64,000 nucleotides of DNA from Axinella damicornis (GCA_963931865.1 OZ007508.1:11778781-11842780), one strand, 5' to 3'; shown: positions 12,206 through 24,634, counted from the stretch's first letter. Program-made: numbers and translations. Notes: a model not told the origin generated them from the sequence alone.

Positions 12206-15200
12206 GGGGGGGACTCCAAGGTGTCTGTATTAGAGGGCATCCACTAAAGATATTTAAATATGGATGGAACAAAAACAGGCCGAAAGATCAAAATCTTAAG
12301 TCCAGCTAGGTTCTTCTCACGTGTTAGCAATGTACCATTATACAGCATGCTGCAATAGAGGACTATGCAGAAAATGTAAGAGCATGGTGTGGGAGGGTAC
12401 GTAAATTCAGTGTGTAAATGAACGGATGATGAGAAGAGGGTCACAATTGATGGATATATGGACAAATGAGAGCTAGGTTCCAAACTACGGCATTGGGATA
12501 GTAACAACACACACTCTTACATCTGCCAGTTCGTTACTGCTGTCATCCGTGAGGCTGGCCACGATGCACCTCACCGTGTCCGTCCGTGTCGTCAGGTAGG
12601 CCCTCACTGGGTCGCACACCTGCTCCAGCACCACACCACTAGGGTCCAGCAAACGAAGCCCCTAACATTCACAAGACCAATTTTATGACACAGCTGTTAA
12701 CAGAACGTTCGTGAATGGAAGTGCCTCGTACCCAGCTATATTTGTCTCGCAGCTTTGGAGAAGGAACGCCTGGGAGGGCTTCACACGTGAGACAGTGTCA
12801 CCGTGATGTCATATCTAATGTTATGACACCATGGAATTGTCATTGTTTGCATTAAATGCCTGCCGGGAATCAGGACCGAGGTGACTTAGCATCCATGAGG
12901 ATACACAAAGCTTCCAGTGATGTCATACTGGTGGCATGGCTTTCCTTCTGAGTTTTCTCCAGCTTAGACACAAAATCTGGAATGGAAAGCCTTGGTACGA
13001 GGCCAAAGTGGATATCTGGCAACACCAAGTAGCTAATATAAGGCTGTGATGTTGACGTGATAATTGTGGCATATTTTGAACAGGCGAAGTAGCGAAGACT
13101 TGCCAAAATCAACAGCTGTTTGACGCAGATCACATAAACTTAAGTTGTTGGTACTCCTACCTACTGGGATTGGATGAAGGCAGTACGTGTTTGCTCCCTT
13201 TACATGTTGAAATTTGGGAGGCAAAAAGTGACATCAGACTACAGCTCACCTTGATGGAGGAGATGTACTGGGTTATGATGTCTGCTGTGTTGGCTCCAGG
13301 GTGGAGTAGTCGACGCTCAAACCTGTCAGCAAAGACAAACAGTCAGTAGGAGGAAATAATCAAAAGCTACGTACATAGTTGAGGAGGTACACTATTTCCT
13401 AGCATCACCCCATCCTGGAAGTACTAATTGTTTGAAATCAGCAATCAATCACCCTCCGTTTTGCATACTGCAAGTGATCAAAAGCTGGAGTAAGAATTAA
13501 AGGTTAGGCTATGAGGATGGTACTTGTGTACGTACATTTAGCAAGATTAGTAGCTGTGTAAGCTCTGGATTTTCCCGAATATAGCTAGCTCAAATACAGT
13601 GGAGTCTGAGCTATAGCGGTCACCCATGGGACAAGTATTTCTGGCCACTATAGACAGGTGGCTGCTTTAAGAAGGTCATCATGTACAGGATCAGTGCAAC
13701 TGGGACCAGCAGTAGTGACCGCAGTAAGAAGTGGCTGCCTTACACAGTGCCCACCTTACGACAGGCTCCACTTCCACTGTACAATCACACAACCTTACTG
13801 GTCAGTTGAAGGTTCATAAATCTCCTACAAGCCTTTCCGCTTACAAGCACATTCTCCGAGCACTAAAACTAGTCCTTCAGGCTATCCTCGAGCTGTGGTT
13901 ATTGACGCTATATTCTACATACCTTGAGCTACATGCCTTAGGAAAGGGCCGTCCGGTTATGAACTGCACAGAGCCTTACTTCATATGTCTCTGTATCGGT
14001 ATTCCCCTCTCCTCTTAGGAGACATCCGATAGCCCCATTACCAGACTCACATGCCAATTTCTCATCCCTAGCAGGATCAAAACTGGCAGGTGGCTATACA
14101 AAGCAGTGCCTACAGGACTTTAAACAAAAATCATTGTCCCATGTTGCACATTGTCCAGTGTCAGGAGCATGCAGCCTCGTTCCCAGGCCATCGCCCAGCT
14201 TTTCGTCGCTTACAGTACAGAAAAAGCGGGGAGGGCCTGGGATAATTTATCATGTGCATCACGTCAGGGTAGAGGGAAGGGTAGAGAGACCTCAATTTAA
14301 CGTGGGTACACTGATCGCAAATATACTGCGCGAAGCCGGCTCATTCAGTGCTTGAACGTTAGCAGCGTGGAGATGGACGGTAGCCGTGCTTTGGAAGTCT
14401 ATGTGAACAGAAAGTGTCGAGAACGATTCATGCAAACCTGGAAAAGGGTCGTTTTGGCGTTCAATTCGGCCACTTCTCAGCGAGGCCATGGAACGGCCGT
14501 GTTGGCGTCTCACCCAGAACCTGATGCGATTCCGGAGTCTTTGAGTAGGACTAATGCGGCTGCTGTGTAGTATGGGGCAACATGATAGTGCTGTCAGCTA
14601 TACAACAGTCTCAAATAAGTAAAAGTTCCAAATAAGGGCATGGTTAGGTTGCTACTGTTTGAATGAACTTATTCTGTGGCTGCTCCTTCTCGTTATGGGC
14701 TCCTGCCAGTGCAGGGGCGGAGACAGGTACCAAAAAGTGGGGGACTAATAGCACAACTGCACACTGCCGAAGGCAGTGCATAGAGGTGCGTAGTGCTGAT
14801 CAGTCCACGTGAAGTGTGGAAAAAAATTTGCCTTCATTTTGCAGGATGAGCTCTTGTGGCACCTTCATTCTTTGCACTGCAAGTTAGTAGCAACACGACT
14901 TCCAGGATCGATGCTGCAGAGATCGAGAGACGTCGAGCTAGCTACTATTCACGGGTGCGCCTTTCGCCTGGTGCCAGCCTGCTGTTTTTGGGGGTTTTTT
15001 TTTTTGGTGGGGGCTCAGCCCCCCTGCTTTTCAGCCCCCCCCCCCCCCCCCCCCCCCCCCCAATATCTCCGCCCCTGCAGTGTGTACTGTAGTGTCCACT
15101 ACTAGCACCACTACTCCATTCTGGGCTGGCTTTGCACCCCGAGTTTGGGTTAACTCCATCCTTATAAAGATAACCCATGATGAGAGACACTTTGCACTGA

Positions 15201-18200
15201 CATGCTCCTGAGGCTCTTGATGAGGCTGGCCCTACAGTCCACCCTCTCCATGCATGCCCGGAGGTCACGGAGAGCAGGCTCTGAGTCCGGGTACTCCACT
15301 AGGATGTCAAACAGCTCACTGACCCTGAGGGAAGGGCGAGGAGGGAGGGTGTGGGAGGGAGGGAGGAGTCGAAGAGCATGGGAGGGAAGAGCATGGGAGG
15401 GAAGGAGGGTGTGGGAGGATATGGGAGGAGTTTGTGGGAGGGAGGGCATGGAGAGAGGGTGCGGGAGGGAGGGTAGGTGTGGGAGGGAGTGTGTGGGAGG
15501 GAGGGGATGGAGAGAGGGTGAGGGAGGGAGGGCATGGGAGGGTAAGTATATGGGAGGGAGTGTGTGGGAGGGAGGGCATGTAGAGGGTGTGGGAAGGTGC
15601 GTGTGGGAGAGTGGGTGTGGGAGGGCAGGTGTAAGGGTGGGTGTGGGAGGGTGGGTATGGGAGGGAGGGTATGAGAGAGGGTGTGGAAGAGAGGGTGGGG
15701 GGAGGGTGCTTGTGGGAGGACCCAGGAAGAGAAGAATGAGGGAGGAGAGAAGGATAATACAGAGAAGGAAGAGGGGAAAAAGAAGCAGGAGGGAAGAAGA
15801 GGGAGAGGAGGGATGGAAGGAGGGAAGGATGAGTGGGAATCAAAAGCCAAGACAAGGTAGGAGAGCACTTGGTACGTGAGCTCTGTAAACGTCACTGCAA
15901 ATACCTGAGTTCCGCAAATGTCTTATATCCAAAGTACTGCACTTGAGGGAGCCATTGTTTCTGCACCTCCTCCGAATCACCTTTGATAAAACAAGGTCAA
16001 GTGATGGAGTCAGTTACACATCTGCATGACTCTAAGAAAAGTTGCTTGTTGTGGAATGTAGCTACTACTGATCCCGGCAAGGGGCAATCCCGTAATTAGA
16101 CATTATGCTGATGTCTGTAGCATATACATGATGCTCCACTTCCCGTACAGCAAGGTGTGTTTAGCATTAAATTTGTGTGAGGCTCTTTGCTATGTATGCT
16201 GCAACTACAGAATACCCGGTAAAAGTCAAAAAAGTTTACCACTCCTCACGTCAGTCAGATCCCAGTCTCATCAGAGGAAAATCAAGTGAGTCTACGAGCT
16301 ATGTAGTGAATTATTCATCAGGCAAAAGATTTGAGTGGAAATCACATTCCTGGTAGGCTTGTGCAACTTGTACAATCAGGCAAACTGACGTTTTCTCAAA
16401 CTCGGTGAGTTGTATTGTTAAGACATTTTAGAGCCAACAGTGCATAATTGGCCTCGGTCAAAAACCACAATCCTCCACGGAGCCCAGGTATATTTTTCCC
16501 TACCAAGTCTGTGAGGTGTCTGTATTACTAAGACCTACGCCTTTCACAAAGATGCTTGGTGTAGCTAGGTCACTACAGGTTCTCTCGTTTCTGACAGCTT
16601 CAGCGATTAACCCCCATGGTTCCGACTTGGAGATTATGTAGTTGTCAAACATCCAGGAAACCTGTAATAGGTGTCTAAAACATATGTTGAGAGGGACATA
16701 CGTACCATACACGTGTCTCAGCCACCCCACGATGACCTCCTCCAGAGCGCTGATGGTGTCTTCCAGGAAGGGGGAGTCAAACTCCTGGGCACACTGGTCA
16801 CTCACGTGCGCCTTCACCTGGGGAGGGAAGTGGACAGCAGAGTGATGAAGAGGGAGAGGATGTGGAGGGATGTAAGACGGAGAGGGTAGGGAGAGGGTGA
16901 AGAGGGAGAAGGTGGGGTGGGGCTGAAGTGGGAGAGGGTAGGGAGGGGTTGAAGTGGGGGAGGATAGAGAGAAGAGGGGGAGGGTAGGGAGAAGAGGGAG
17001 AACGTATGGGGAGAGTATATGGAGGGATTGAAGAGGGAGAGGATATGGAGGGATTGAAGAGGGAAAGGGTAGGGAGGGGTTGACGAGGGAGAGAGAGGGT
17101 AGGGAGGAGTAGAATGAAGAGGAAGAGCTTTGGAGAGATTGAAGAGACTGGGAATTAAACTACCTTGCCGTGCACCACTTCAGCCACTGCACTGTCAGCA
17201 AAAAAGTGTAGCAGCCGTAGTGACCTCAGTTGAGAGACCAGCTCAGTGAATTTCTGCCAGAACCCCTTCACACTACTTCCACCTCCTCCATTCCCTCCTC
17301 CTCCTCCTCCTCCTCCTCCTCCTCCTCCTCCTCCATCCTCACCACCACCTCCTCTTTCCTCCCCATTGCCCTCAGCGTCTGTATCCATGGAGTCCTCTGC
17401 AGATCCTACTGGATAATTTACAAGGTACATCTGCATAATGTATACATACATGCAAATGCACCACGCAATCTAGGACTTCTGTGCAATCTCGAGATTGCTT
17501 TGGAAATTGCATGCCACTCTCAAGACAGCATAAACATGGTGCACAGTCTCGAGATCACATGGCATAAGTGTGAGATTGTGTGAAAAAAGTGCACAACCTC
17601 TTGAGAGTGTGCTTAAGCTGCTGCTTGAAAAAACCCCCAACAAAATCTGCTTTCTACAACACAGAGAGAAGGATTGCAAATTTGACATATTCCTAGCACA
17701 TTCACAGGACTCACCATTGTCCTCCATATCGTCCCCCTCTTCCCTTCCTCCCTCGGGATCCCCTCCTCCCTCAAGATCCCCTCCTCCCTCCTCCCACACC
17801 CTCACAGAGTGAGAGAGCACACCCTCCACCAGTCGGTAGAGGAAGGAAGGGATGGATATAGAGAGAGCGGTGTGCAGTATCCGCAAGAGAGTGTCCATGA
17901 TGGAACTGGGGTGGGGAGCAAGGCAAGACGCTGAATACTAGTCAGATGATCAAGTTATAAGCCTCATTCCCAGGTCACGTGGGAGTGAGGCTAGTAGGTT
18001 ACTGTGTCCCTGGCAGAGGAGTACAAGACAAGCCACACAGCAGTACTCAGTCGAATCTCAACTGATTCTCAGTAAGGCTTGAGTAAAGTTTGACAACCTG
18101 AATACCCAATAAGTTGAATCCACATCACTGGTCTTACATAAGCTGATTGATGTACACTATTTGGACATGTGCACATGAATGCATATGTACACTACCTTGA

Positions 18201-21200
18201 TCTTTACTCTGGGAATGAGATTATCTTTACTCAGGCCATCCACACATTAGAGCTTGGACTAGGGATTTTCCCTAGTTGACTTGCATTTTGCTTGACTAAT
18301 TGATTAACTGGGCAAATACATGACATATTGTGCGGCGACCCTGAGCAAGTGGAACATTAGACGACTGTCATCAGAATGTGATAACATTCACGCCACAGAA
18401 CACGGCAAGACAGGAACTGTGAATCAGGCTCGCTGAAGCAGTGCAGCAGGCGCATCATACACAGCCTGGATGCTGCACACTGGTCAAGCACACCATGTGC
18501 TCTGCAGGACATGCTCGTTGAGATGGCATGGACAGACTTCAACACAGAACTGTGGGTCAGGCAGCAAAATCAGGCAAAAAATGGCATCAACAGATGGTTG
18601 ACATACAGTAGCCCCTATTGCTCTAGTCATTGAATAGGTAGGTGGTCTTCATCCTTGCTGTTGCTTGCTTGACTACCCTTGAGGGGTCTACCACGATGGT
18701 GGCTAACGAGGGCCTAGAGAAGGCAGAGCCTATTGAAACAGATCCCCTGGGACCGACAGCTTTACACCCCCTCCGAAGGATGCAGTGTGAACTATTTCAG
18801 GCGAAACAACTTCAAGAACACGCCTACTCATTTGCTGAGTCAACTCCTAGGAGAGAAAAAATCTCCTATGGCAAAAGTGGGACTCAAACCAGCAACCTTT
18901 CAATTGGTAGTTGAATGCTTTAACCACTCGGTCACCAGCCCCCCCGGTACTAGACGATTCGTGGCTGCTCGTTTGTGAATCATTTTTGAATGAACACGAC
19001 ACAAGAACACACAAAATAAGAACTGCAAGTGGTTTACGGCACGCTGCACGCTGCACAAAATAAATAATCCAAATTCATCTATGTGGGCCTCACTTAGGCT
19101 CACCCCAATCAAGGAATGAAAGGGTGTAATGACTAGAAACAAATCACTTAACTGACATCAAAAAATCTGTCTCACACAAGCATCAGAGTCTCTACATGCT
19201 GTGGTCCAGGCCCTCTCGACTAGTTGACATGTAGTCAATAGCCTTAGCTCAGGTGAATAGTTCACTAACTCATTACTACTTACATAACATAAAAACACAA
19301 CATAGCTAGTCTAATAAAGATCACCAGCAAGCAGGTGTTATGCATAATAGTGGGAGCAACCAGCCTTTATAAAGGTTTGGAGAGTTGGCATGCCATCAAA
19401 GAGACTGTAACCCACCATCACAAGCATCTGGCAATAAAGTTTTCATTGGGAGAGTGAAGTATATGAGATGGATACAAACGAGGCACCAGATCTGCAGCCA
19501 ACCGTAGCGTCAGTGGACAATGACAACGGTGGTAGTCAGATCATTTGTCAGGGGTCAGTACTTGCAACTGGAGCCACACCTCCACTAAAGATGTGAATAC
19601 AATTCGGTATTATATCCTCACTGTTCTGGCTGTGCTCCTGGCATGGCCTCCACAAAGGCCGCGGTACAGGAGGTGGCCTCCACACTCAGCTGCAGCTCAC
19701 CCACGGCCACCAGGAAGCCATCCAGCGCCTGCTCTGTGGACTGTGTGTTGGGATGATGGGAGTGAGTAGTGTGCACAGAGATCTCAAATACAGTGAAACC
19801 ACTCATTTGAGGACAGATTGGGGACAATAATATAAATTCAGGTGTATTGTCCTTTGTAGAGAGGTTGTCCTCTTCTCGGAGGTCTAGAACCATAGGGAAG
19901 CCAATTATTTGGGACCTTGAAAATCGTCCTTTGTAGAGAGGTCTATTATTATCGTGTCCTTATGTTGGAGGGTCAACTATAGGAGGTAGTTTGAAAGTAA
20001 ACAGTTGTCCCAAAACATCTTGCAATCAAAGGGATTTTAGAACTTTGGGATGTCCACAATGTATATCAGTGTAGCTCATGTCGAGTTCCACAATACACCA
20101 GTACCTCCATATTCATAGCAGTACATGTAGTATGTGTACTAGCAGTATTCATGGCTGATTGCTATTGTGACAAGTTTGTGGTCAGCCCACACCACATCAT
20201 GCACATACACAGTCAGAGGAGGACGGCCAAGGTTGACCTTTTCTAATCAGGTCTCATTAAAGTCCCGTGTAATCCGATAATACAGATTACGTAATGCATG
20301 TTGAGTACAGTACTTCCATAGATCGAGCCCCGACGCAATCACCTGGAATATCGACTCGCAGGGAAGCGTAGGCATCTGTTGTCAATATAAAAGGCCGAGC
20401 CCTTCAAGATTCAGCTGAGGTATGGCAGAAACGAGTGGAAGTAGTGTCCCGGTCCAGACGGTCCCCACACGCGCCGCAAACGTCGGCCCTGCGAGACTAG
20501 AGTGGAGGTTAGGGGCCGTCTCGTCCATTTTCAAAGCGCGTTCGAGGATTGCCAACTGGGAGCACTCCACAGCAGCCCCAGAAACGGTCTTCTATTCGTA
20601 CAGCTTTTGCAATAACTTTTAATAACCGTCCACTGTCACATGACAGAAAGGTAATAATTACTCGTGACGTATGCAGTGGCCAACCTCCTCTGATACACAG
20701 TCATGCAGTTAAACTCACCATGCTTTCATTGAAATGGCTCCAGAATTTGGGCACAATTTCAGAAGTGCATCTCATTCGGAAGTGTTCTAAACAGAAGGAA
20801 CAAACAAATTTCTCATCCAGCCTCTTTCATGTACACAGGACATTACATCACTGTTAGTTGTGATCAGACTGAGGGGTGAATTCAGGAAAATTTATAAGGG
20901 GGGTGGGGAGGAGTACCTCGAAGTCAGTATCATGCTGGAGGTGCTTTCACGAAACTGCGCAAAGTGCGAAAAAAATCATATTTTCAGTTGTCAGCAAGGG
21001 CTCTCATGGCAACTCAGGGTACTTTTCACTGCCCTGCTAGCTAGATCCGCTAGATCTTTCTTGAAATTGTTAGGAGAAACCGTCGTGTGAAGCGCGGAAA
21101 ATCTATAGTTGTCAGGACCCATAGAAAGGGCTCTCATGGCAACTTGGTGCTTTCCACTGCCCTGCTACTGCTTTCTGCTTCCGTGCTGCGTCTTTCTCAG

Positions 21201-21302
21201 CATCGTGATTGCGCAGTCAGCATGTAATATAGTAAACCAGGGGCATGCCCATAGGCGTACCCGGTATCAGTCAGTGAAGGGGGGGGCTACAGCCCCCTGT
21301 AG

Positions 21303-21335
<33 letters not shown>

Positions 21336-21760
21336 TGGATCCGCCCTGAGACTCTGACAAGGGAGTGTCACTCCCATAATCGCCATAGTTACAGCTGGAA
21401 CCGAGTCGCTATGCATTCTTCCATACTAAGTCTTATATTAGGTCAAGGCCAAATGTGTCAGCAAATGGCCAATGGCTGAAATACAGTGCAGTCAAACGGT
21501 AAGGCAGCAAAAAATCTCAGTCAGAATTTCCCAGTTGCAGCTGTGACTACAGCGTCTATATGAGAGTGACACTCCCTTGATGTACAGCAAGCTAATTGAG
21601 TAATTCCATTCATGCACACCACTCTTTTAGATATATAACACCCCTAAGGCCTAGCCTGTCCGCGGTGGTGCTCACCATTTAGAATCTCCCTGAGCAGTGG
21701 CTCCAGCATGGGCTCTCCCCCTAGCCGCCTCATCAGTTGTAGCCCCATGGAGACGTCCAT
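6143..21760 (-). CDS. ANAPC2: Anaphase-promoting complex subunit 2 (cullin-like), complete, 20 coding exons
   Basis: ANAPC2 is the cullin-fold scaffold of the APC/C ubiquitin ligase and binds the RING subunit APC11. Exons in transcript order: 21760-21676, 20786-20719, 19740-19622, 17905-17715, 17405-17164, 16817-16706, 15980-15905, 15324-15202, 13322-13250, 12661-12521, 11789-11684, 11445-11406, 10845-10740, 9441-9292, 8881-8790, 8360-8276, 7463-7379, 7037-6879, 6502-6435, 6361-6143. All have GT-AG borders and compatible phases, and the sum is 2340 bp (779 residues plus stop), close to the roughly 820 of vertebrates. The start ATG has an in-frame TAA four codons upstream. Hallmarks: LLHPGANTADIIT (exon 9), DPVDADP (exon 11), FVNEYRNLLADRLL (exon 13), ELLKLRFGESNLHFCEVM (exon 14), the winged-helix exon 18, and YIVGMLTNL at the C-terminus. 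The N-terminus is shorter than the human one. Exon 5 carries a poly-glycine run. Introns hold MITEs, a SINE and long purine/pyrimidine tracts. Confidence 0.95.
7037..7320. repeat. TG/CA-rich low-complexity tract in ANAPC2 intron
   Basis: Irregular (TG)n with CATG interruptions abuts the 3' splice site of ANAPC2 exon 18. The related tract in the duplicated copy (26750-26990) is a purer and longer (TG)n. Long frames on either strand here read as repeated Cys-Val or His-Thr and are not genes. Confidence 0.85.
9489..10086. mobile_element. 598-bp TIR element, CAGGAGCGCATGAG family, with known empty site
   Basis: Both ends are inverted copies of CAGGAGCGCATGAGCCGCC, followed by an internal short hairpin (GCCGCCGAAGGCGGCG). 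GCAGTAC is duplicated at 9482-9488 and 10087-10093. The duplicated locus at about 29867 has an uninterrupted GTGAGCAGTACGCTATG, which proves insertion after (or loss since) the tandem duplication. No intact transposase is visible. A roughly 100-codon minus-strand frame (9464-9766) crosses the boundary and is not called. Confidence 0.9.
10853..11025 (-). repeat. tRNA-derived SINE in ANAPC2 intron 12
   Basis: Read on the minus strand, a tRNA-like head has an A-box-like TGGCCAAGTGGTCAAAGC and a B-box GGTTCGAATCC. An unrelated body (GGGAGACCAGCCTTAGGCTG) follows, then a tail of short CTTACC repeats. It sits only a few bases upstream of the exon 13 acceptor. The tail and body argue against a functional tRNA gene. 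Confidence 0.75.
11825..11924. mobile_element. 100-bp perfect hairpin MITE, TAGCCTCG family
   Basis: A nearly perfect palindrome starting TAGCCTCGTTCCCAGGCC and ending with its inverse. A 9-bp target duplication GATGCAGGA lies at 11816-11824 and 11925-11933. It is intronic in ANAPC2, immediately upstream of exon 11. Confidence 0.9.
14712..15077. mobile_element. hAT-like MITE with poly-C tract
   Basis: Ends are CAGGGGCGGAGA and TCTCCGCCCCTG, the CAGNG-type start expected of hAT elements. CAGTG is repeated on both sides (14707-14711, 15078-15082), so the duplication is at least 5 bp. A 27-base C run (15035-15061) lies near the right end. A related C-rich fragment with TGGATCCGCCCTGAG lies at about 21260-21355, with a C run at 21303-21335. 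Confidence 0.65.
15330..15850. repeat. GGGAGG-rich purine tract in ANAPC2 intron 7
   Basis: Degenerate repeats of GTGTGGGAGGGAGGG fill this interval. Long open frames on both strands (Pro/Ser-rich on the minus strand, Gly/Arg-rich on the plus) are by-products of composition. Similar tracts occur at 6540-6860, 8375-8540, 11515-11680 and 16840-17150. Confidence 0.85.
18331..19106 (-). mobile_element. Decayed TIR element, GCGAGCGTGAGCGAG family, with tRNA-like segment
   Basis: Degenerate ends match the family seen at 30964-32193 and 62243-62978. Shared internal features are ATCAGAATGTGA near one end and a segment specifying AAGAACACRCAAAATA near the other. Between them (about 18880-18950, minus strand) lies a tRNA-like segment with GTGACCGAGTGGTTAAAGC (A box) and GGTTTGAGTCC (B box). 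It lies in ANAPC2 intron 3. Confidence 0.6.
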
Positions 21761-22313
21761 CGCCAGATTTTAATGGAAGCAGAAGGAGGAGGCAGTGCCA
21801 ATAAGAGTAGAATTAGGCTATAGCTAGCTACAGCTATATAGCTGCATGAGCTGCACGTGCGTAGCTGATCGATCTGCATCAGATTCTGATTAATCGATCG
21901 TGCATGATGCAGGACCTGGGGGCGGGGCTAATCATCAGCGGAAAGCGATGAAAAGCTGGGCATGGAACGAGGCTAGCATTTAGTTGCTATCGTAGTGAGT
22001 TGTTAATAATAGGGCTAATACTGATCATGGATATAGCTAGCTAAACGTGGCTGGAAGTACTAAGCTTGTTGCCATGGAATTTCAAGCCAAACACTCATGC
22101 AGTCTCCTATCGAACTTCACCGCATGGCATTAAACTATGGCGCAGTTGATAGTGAAGCCCAGCCACTTCTTGGACTTCACTAAACGGTTTGTGACGTCTC
22201 ATAACTCCTCTTGGTGACTTCGTTGTATTTTCAGCCACGTTTCTATCCATGATCAATAATCATAACAACTTCAAAAAGAATTGGGCTTGTTGCACATGCT
22301 ACGGGGATCCAAA

Positions 22314-22680
22314 TAGTAAGTTGCCATAAAGGTGCAACAGTTATAGTAAGTTGCCATAAAGGTGCAACAGTTATCAGTGCAAGTTCAAGAGAAAACTGAA
22401 AGTTTATGCTTGTAATAATTATTACCAGTGACGTTCAAGAGGAGTTAGCTATGAGACATCTTAAATGCTGCTTAAAGTGCAACACGTAGATATTAGGAAA
22501 GGTTTGAAATTGAAAGTGCAACAGTTATCAGTGCAAGTTCAAGAGGAAACCGTGTGTTAATGCTTGTAATTTTCCATGGCAGCAAGCCTATATAAATGCT
22601 TTGCTAACATTATAGAATGCAGTTTCTACTGTCAGCTACAAGTGCTAGCTTGCTCAAAAAAACTAGTGACGCTGAGCTAT
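22314..22680 (+). promoter_or_regulatory. Collagen promoter: TATA box and repeated AGTTCAAGAGGA motifs
   Basis: TATATAAA lies at 22589-22596, about 90 bp before the start codon. Upstream there is an exact 30-bp tandem duplication (about 22314-22373). There are also several copies of a motif like GTTCAAGAGGA (near 22384, 22433 and 22538), which recur before the second collagen (33680, 33822) and at the decayed copy (32272, 32443). A TATATAAA lies at the matching place in copy 2 (33875-33882). Whether the motif is a binding site or old repeat debris cannot be decided here. Confidence 0.55.
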
Positions 22681-22685
22681 GCAAG

Positions 22686-23956
22686 ATGAGTTGCTCCATT
22701 CTTCAACTACTCCTATTTGGAGCTGCTTTCTATGTATACCTTCAAGTGGGTAGAACTGCAGGTTAGTCACTAGCTAGCTGCATGAAGCAGGACTGTGCAT
22801 GTATGATGATACTTTATATACATATTAAAGCTGCTTGCTGAAAACAATACATAAAACTCTTGTTGTCATTCTCTGTTCTGCGTACAGACTACGTCACCCA
22901 TATGGCATAAAAAGAGCTTAAGCTGCAGTGCATAAACTATTGTATTTTATACCTGCAGGGATTGTTCCCAGGCCAGTTCAGACTAGGAGCATCAATTCTG
23001 GAAGCACCAACAATCACAACATTACTTGTGAATCACTAGGCTCTTGTCCCCAGCTACGAGGCCGAGACGGTTGCGATGGGCTGTCAGGTCCTCCAGGAGT
23101 CCCTGGAAGGGATGGACAGAAAGGAGATCGCGGGTTGCAAGGCAGAGATGGTCGTGATGGCCTGCCGGGTCACCCAGGATTCCATGGAATACGTGGACAG
23201 AAAGGAGATCAAGGGCTGAGAGGACTACCTGGATCAGGTGGACAGAAAGGAGATCAAGGGCTGAGAGGACTACCTGGATCAGGTGGACAGAAAGGAGATC
23301 AAGGGCTGAGAGGACTACCTGGATCAGGTGGACAGAAAGGAAATTATGGGCTGAAAGGAGATCGTGGGCTGAGAGGGCCACCTGGAACACCTGCTGCAAG
23401 GAGTGGTGGAGTTGTTTACACAAGATGGGGGAAAAGGACCTGTCCTACGGGAGTAGCACTAGTGTATTCGGGGAGAGTTGGTGGAAGCTGGTACTGTGAC
23501 AATGGAGGAGCAACAAACTACCTCTGTATGCCAGACAATCCTGACTATGGAGCTTACACGCCTGGGGTTCAAGGTTGGGGTCAAGTGTATGGGACAGAGT
23601 ACCAAACTAGCAGCAGTCCACTTTCGGCTGTTTATGAACACAATGCTCCATGTGCTGTCTGCCATGCATCAACAAGGACAATAGTTCTAATGATCCCAGC
23701 CAAAAACCGATGCCCATCCTCCTGGACTCTGGAATACTCTGGCTACCTGATGTCAGCTACAGGCAAAAGTGACCGCGAGTATCAAGACCGCAGAACCATG
23801 TTTGAATGTGTGGACAGAAACCCGGATTCTGTTCCTGGCACTGCTGCAGACACCGCTGGAGCTGCGTTTTACCCTGTGGAAGCCAACTGCAATGGCATGG
23901 CATGCCCTCCATATGACCCACAGAAAGAACTCACTTGTGCTGTCTGTACCAAATAG
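22686..23956 (+). CDS. Spongin-type short-chain collagen, intact copy
   Basis: Two exons, 22686-22761 and 22959-23956, joined in a split G|GG codon, encode 357 residues. Exon 1 encodes a signal peptide (MSCSILQLLLFGAAFYVYL). A linker with an NIT glycosylation site follows, then about 105 residues of Gly-X-Y. This includes three tandem 15-residue units QKGDQGLRGLPGSGG. The rest is a C-terminal domain of about 200 residues starting near VVYTRWGKRTC and ending LTCAVCTK, with about eleven cysteines and paired CxxC motifs. This layout is that of sponge short-chain collagens (C4/spongin type), whose tail is related to collagen IV NC1 in published comparisons. It should be a secreted matrix or basopinacoderm collagen. 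The poly(A) signal AATAAA is at 24110-24115. Confidence 0.92.
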
Positions 23957-24109
23957 GAAATTTGACTAACAACTGTGAAAGCCAATACTTGTACAATGTG
24001 TCAAGTAGCTAGTCCACATAACATCTTGTGTTAATATAGAATAGATCATGTGTTGTAAAAGAATAATTCAGGATTGTTCAGTTGGAGATGTAGAGATATA
24101 TGTAGCTAT

Positions 24110-24115
24110 AATAAA
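24110..24115 (+). terminator. Poly(A) signal of collagen copy 1
   Basis: AATAAA lies 154 bp after the stop codon. The same signal in the same context is at 35255-35260 after copy 2. Confidence 0.7.
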
Positions 24116-24129
24116 ATTTAATGTTTTAC

Positions 24130-24634
24130 GAGGGGCAACCGCACTCCTGGTAGCCGTTGCAATGCCGGCTGCAACTCTCCGTAGCGCAAGCTAAGTATCG
24201 CAGTTAGTTCCAATTAACGTACATGCCACGTAGCAACCACGCTCAGTCGAACGCTAGCAATGGCGACCAGGGAAGACACGAAATCATAACAGCACTTACA
24301 ACCTTGCCAGCACATTGAGTTTTGGTATGTAAGCGTCAGTGAACGACAGCGATCACGGCTGTGTGGTCAGAATCTTCGTGTCTTTCCCGAGGGCTGTACT
24401 GCCACCGGAAGTCGAAGAGAGCGCTCGAGCAATGGTGGCCAACGGTGAGACAAAAGCGTTCATATCTCTACCACCAAGGTGAGTTTCAGCACAATTATTT
24501 TGATTTTGTGTCACTGCATCATAGCGATCACGACGGTGTAGTCAGAATCTTTGTAGGCCAATCCGAAATAGTCAAACGTTTCAATGATTACATTATATTA
24601 CGCGGCACAATTTTTCCCCTACCAGGAGTGTAAC
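24130..24634. mobile_element. 505-bp insertion with CACTCCTGGTAG termini
   Basis: Left end GAGGGGCAACCGCACTCCTGG, right end CTACCAGGAGTGTAAC. The duplicated locus (about 35271) reads directly from TGTTTTAC into TTTAATGACC, so this block is present only in copy 1. Related pieces occur at 61617-61760, 61780-62230 and 63940-63995, and as a small hairpin at 53386-53445. No clear target duplication is visible. Confidence 0.7.

Noticed and set aside
15202..15895. A 225-codon plus-strand frame and about 198-codon minus-strand frames
   Set aside because: Purine-repeat composition keeps all frames open. Only the 15324-15202 part is a true ANAPC2 exon.
18357..18545. Extra ANAPC2 exon between exons 3 and 4
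   Set aside because: Exons 3 and 4 already join in phase (CA|T), and this frame belongs to the GCGAG-family element in the intron.
23022..23423. Antisense frame across the collagen repeat
   Set aside because: It mirrors the Gly-X-Y codons and has no independent homology. The sense frame is clearly coding.
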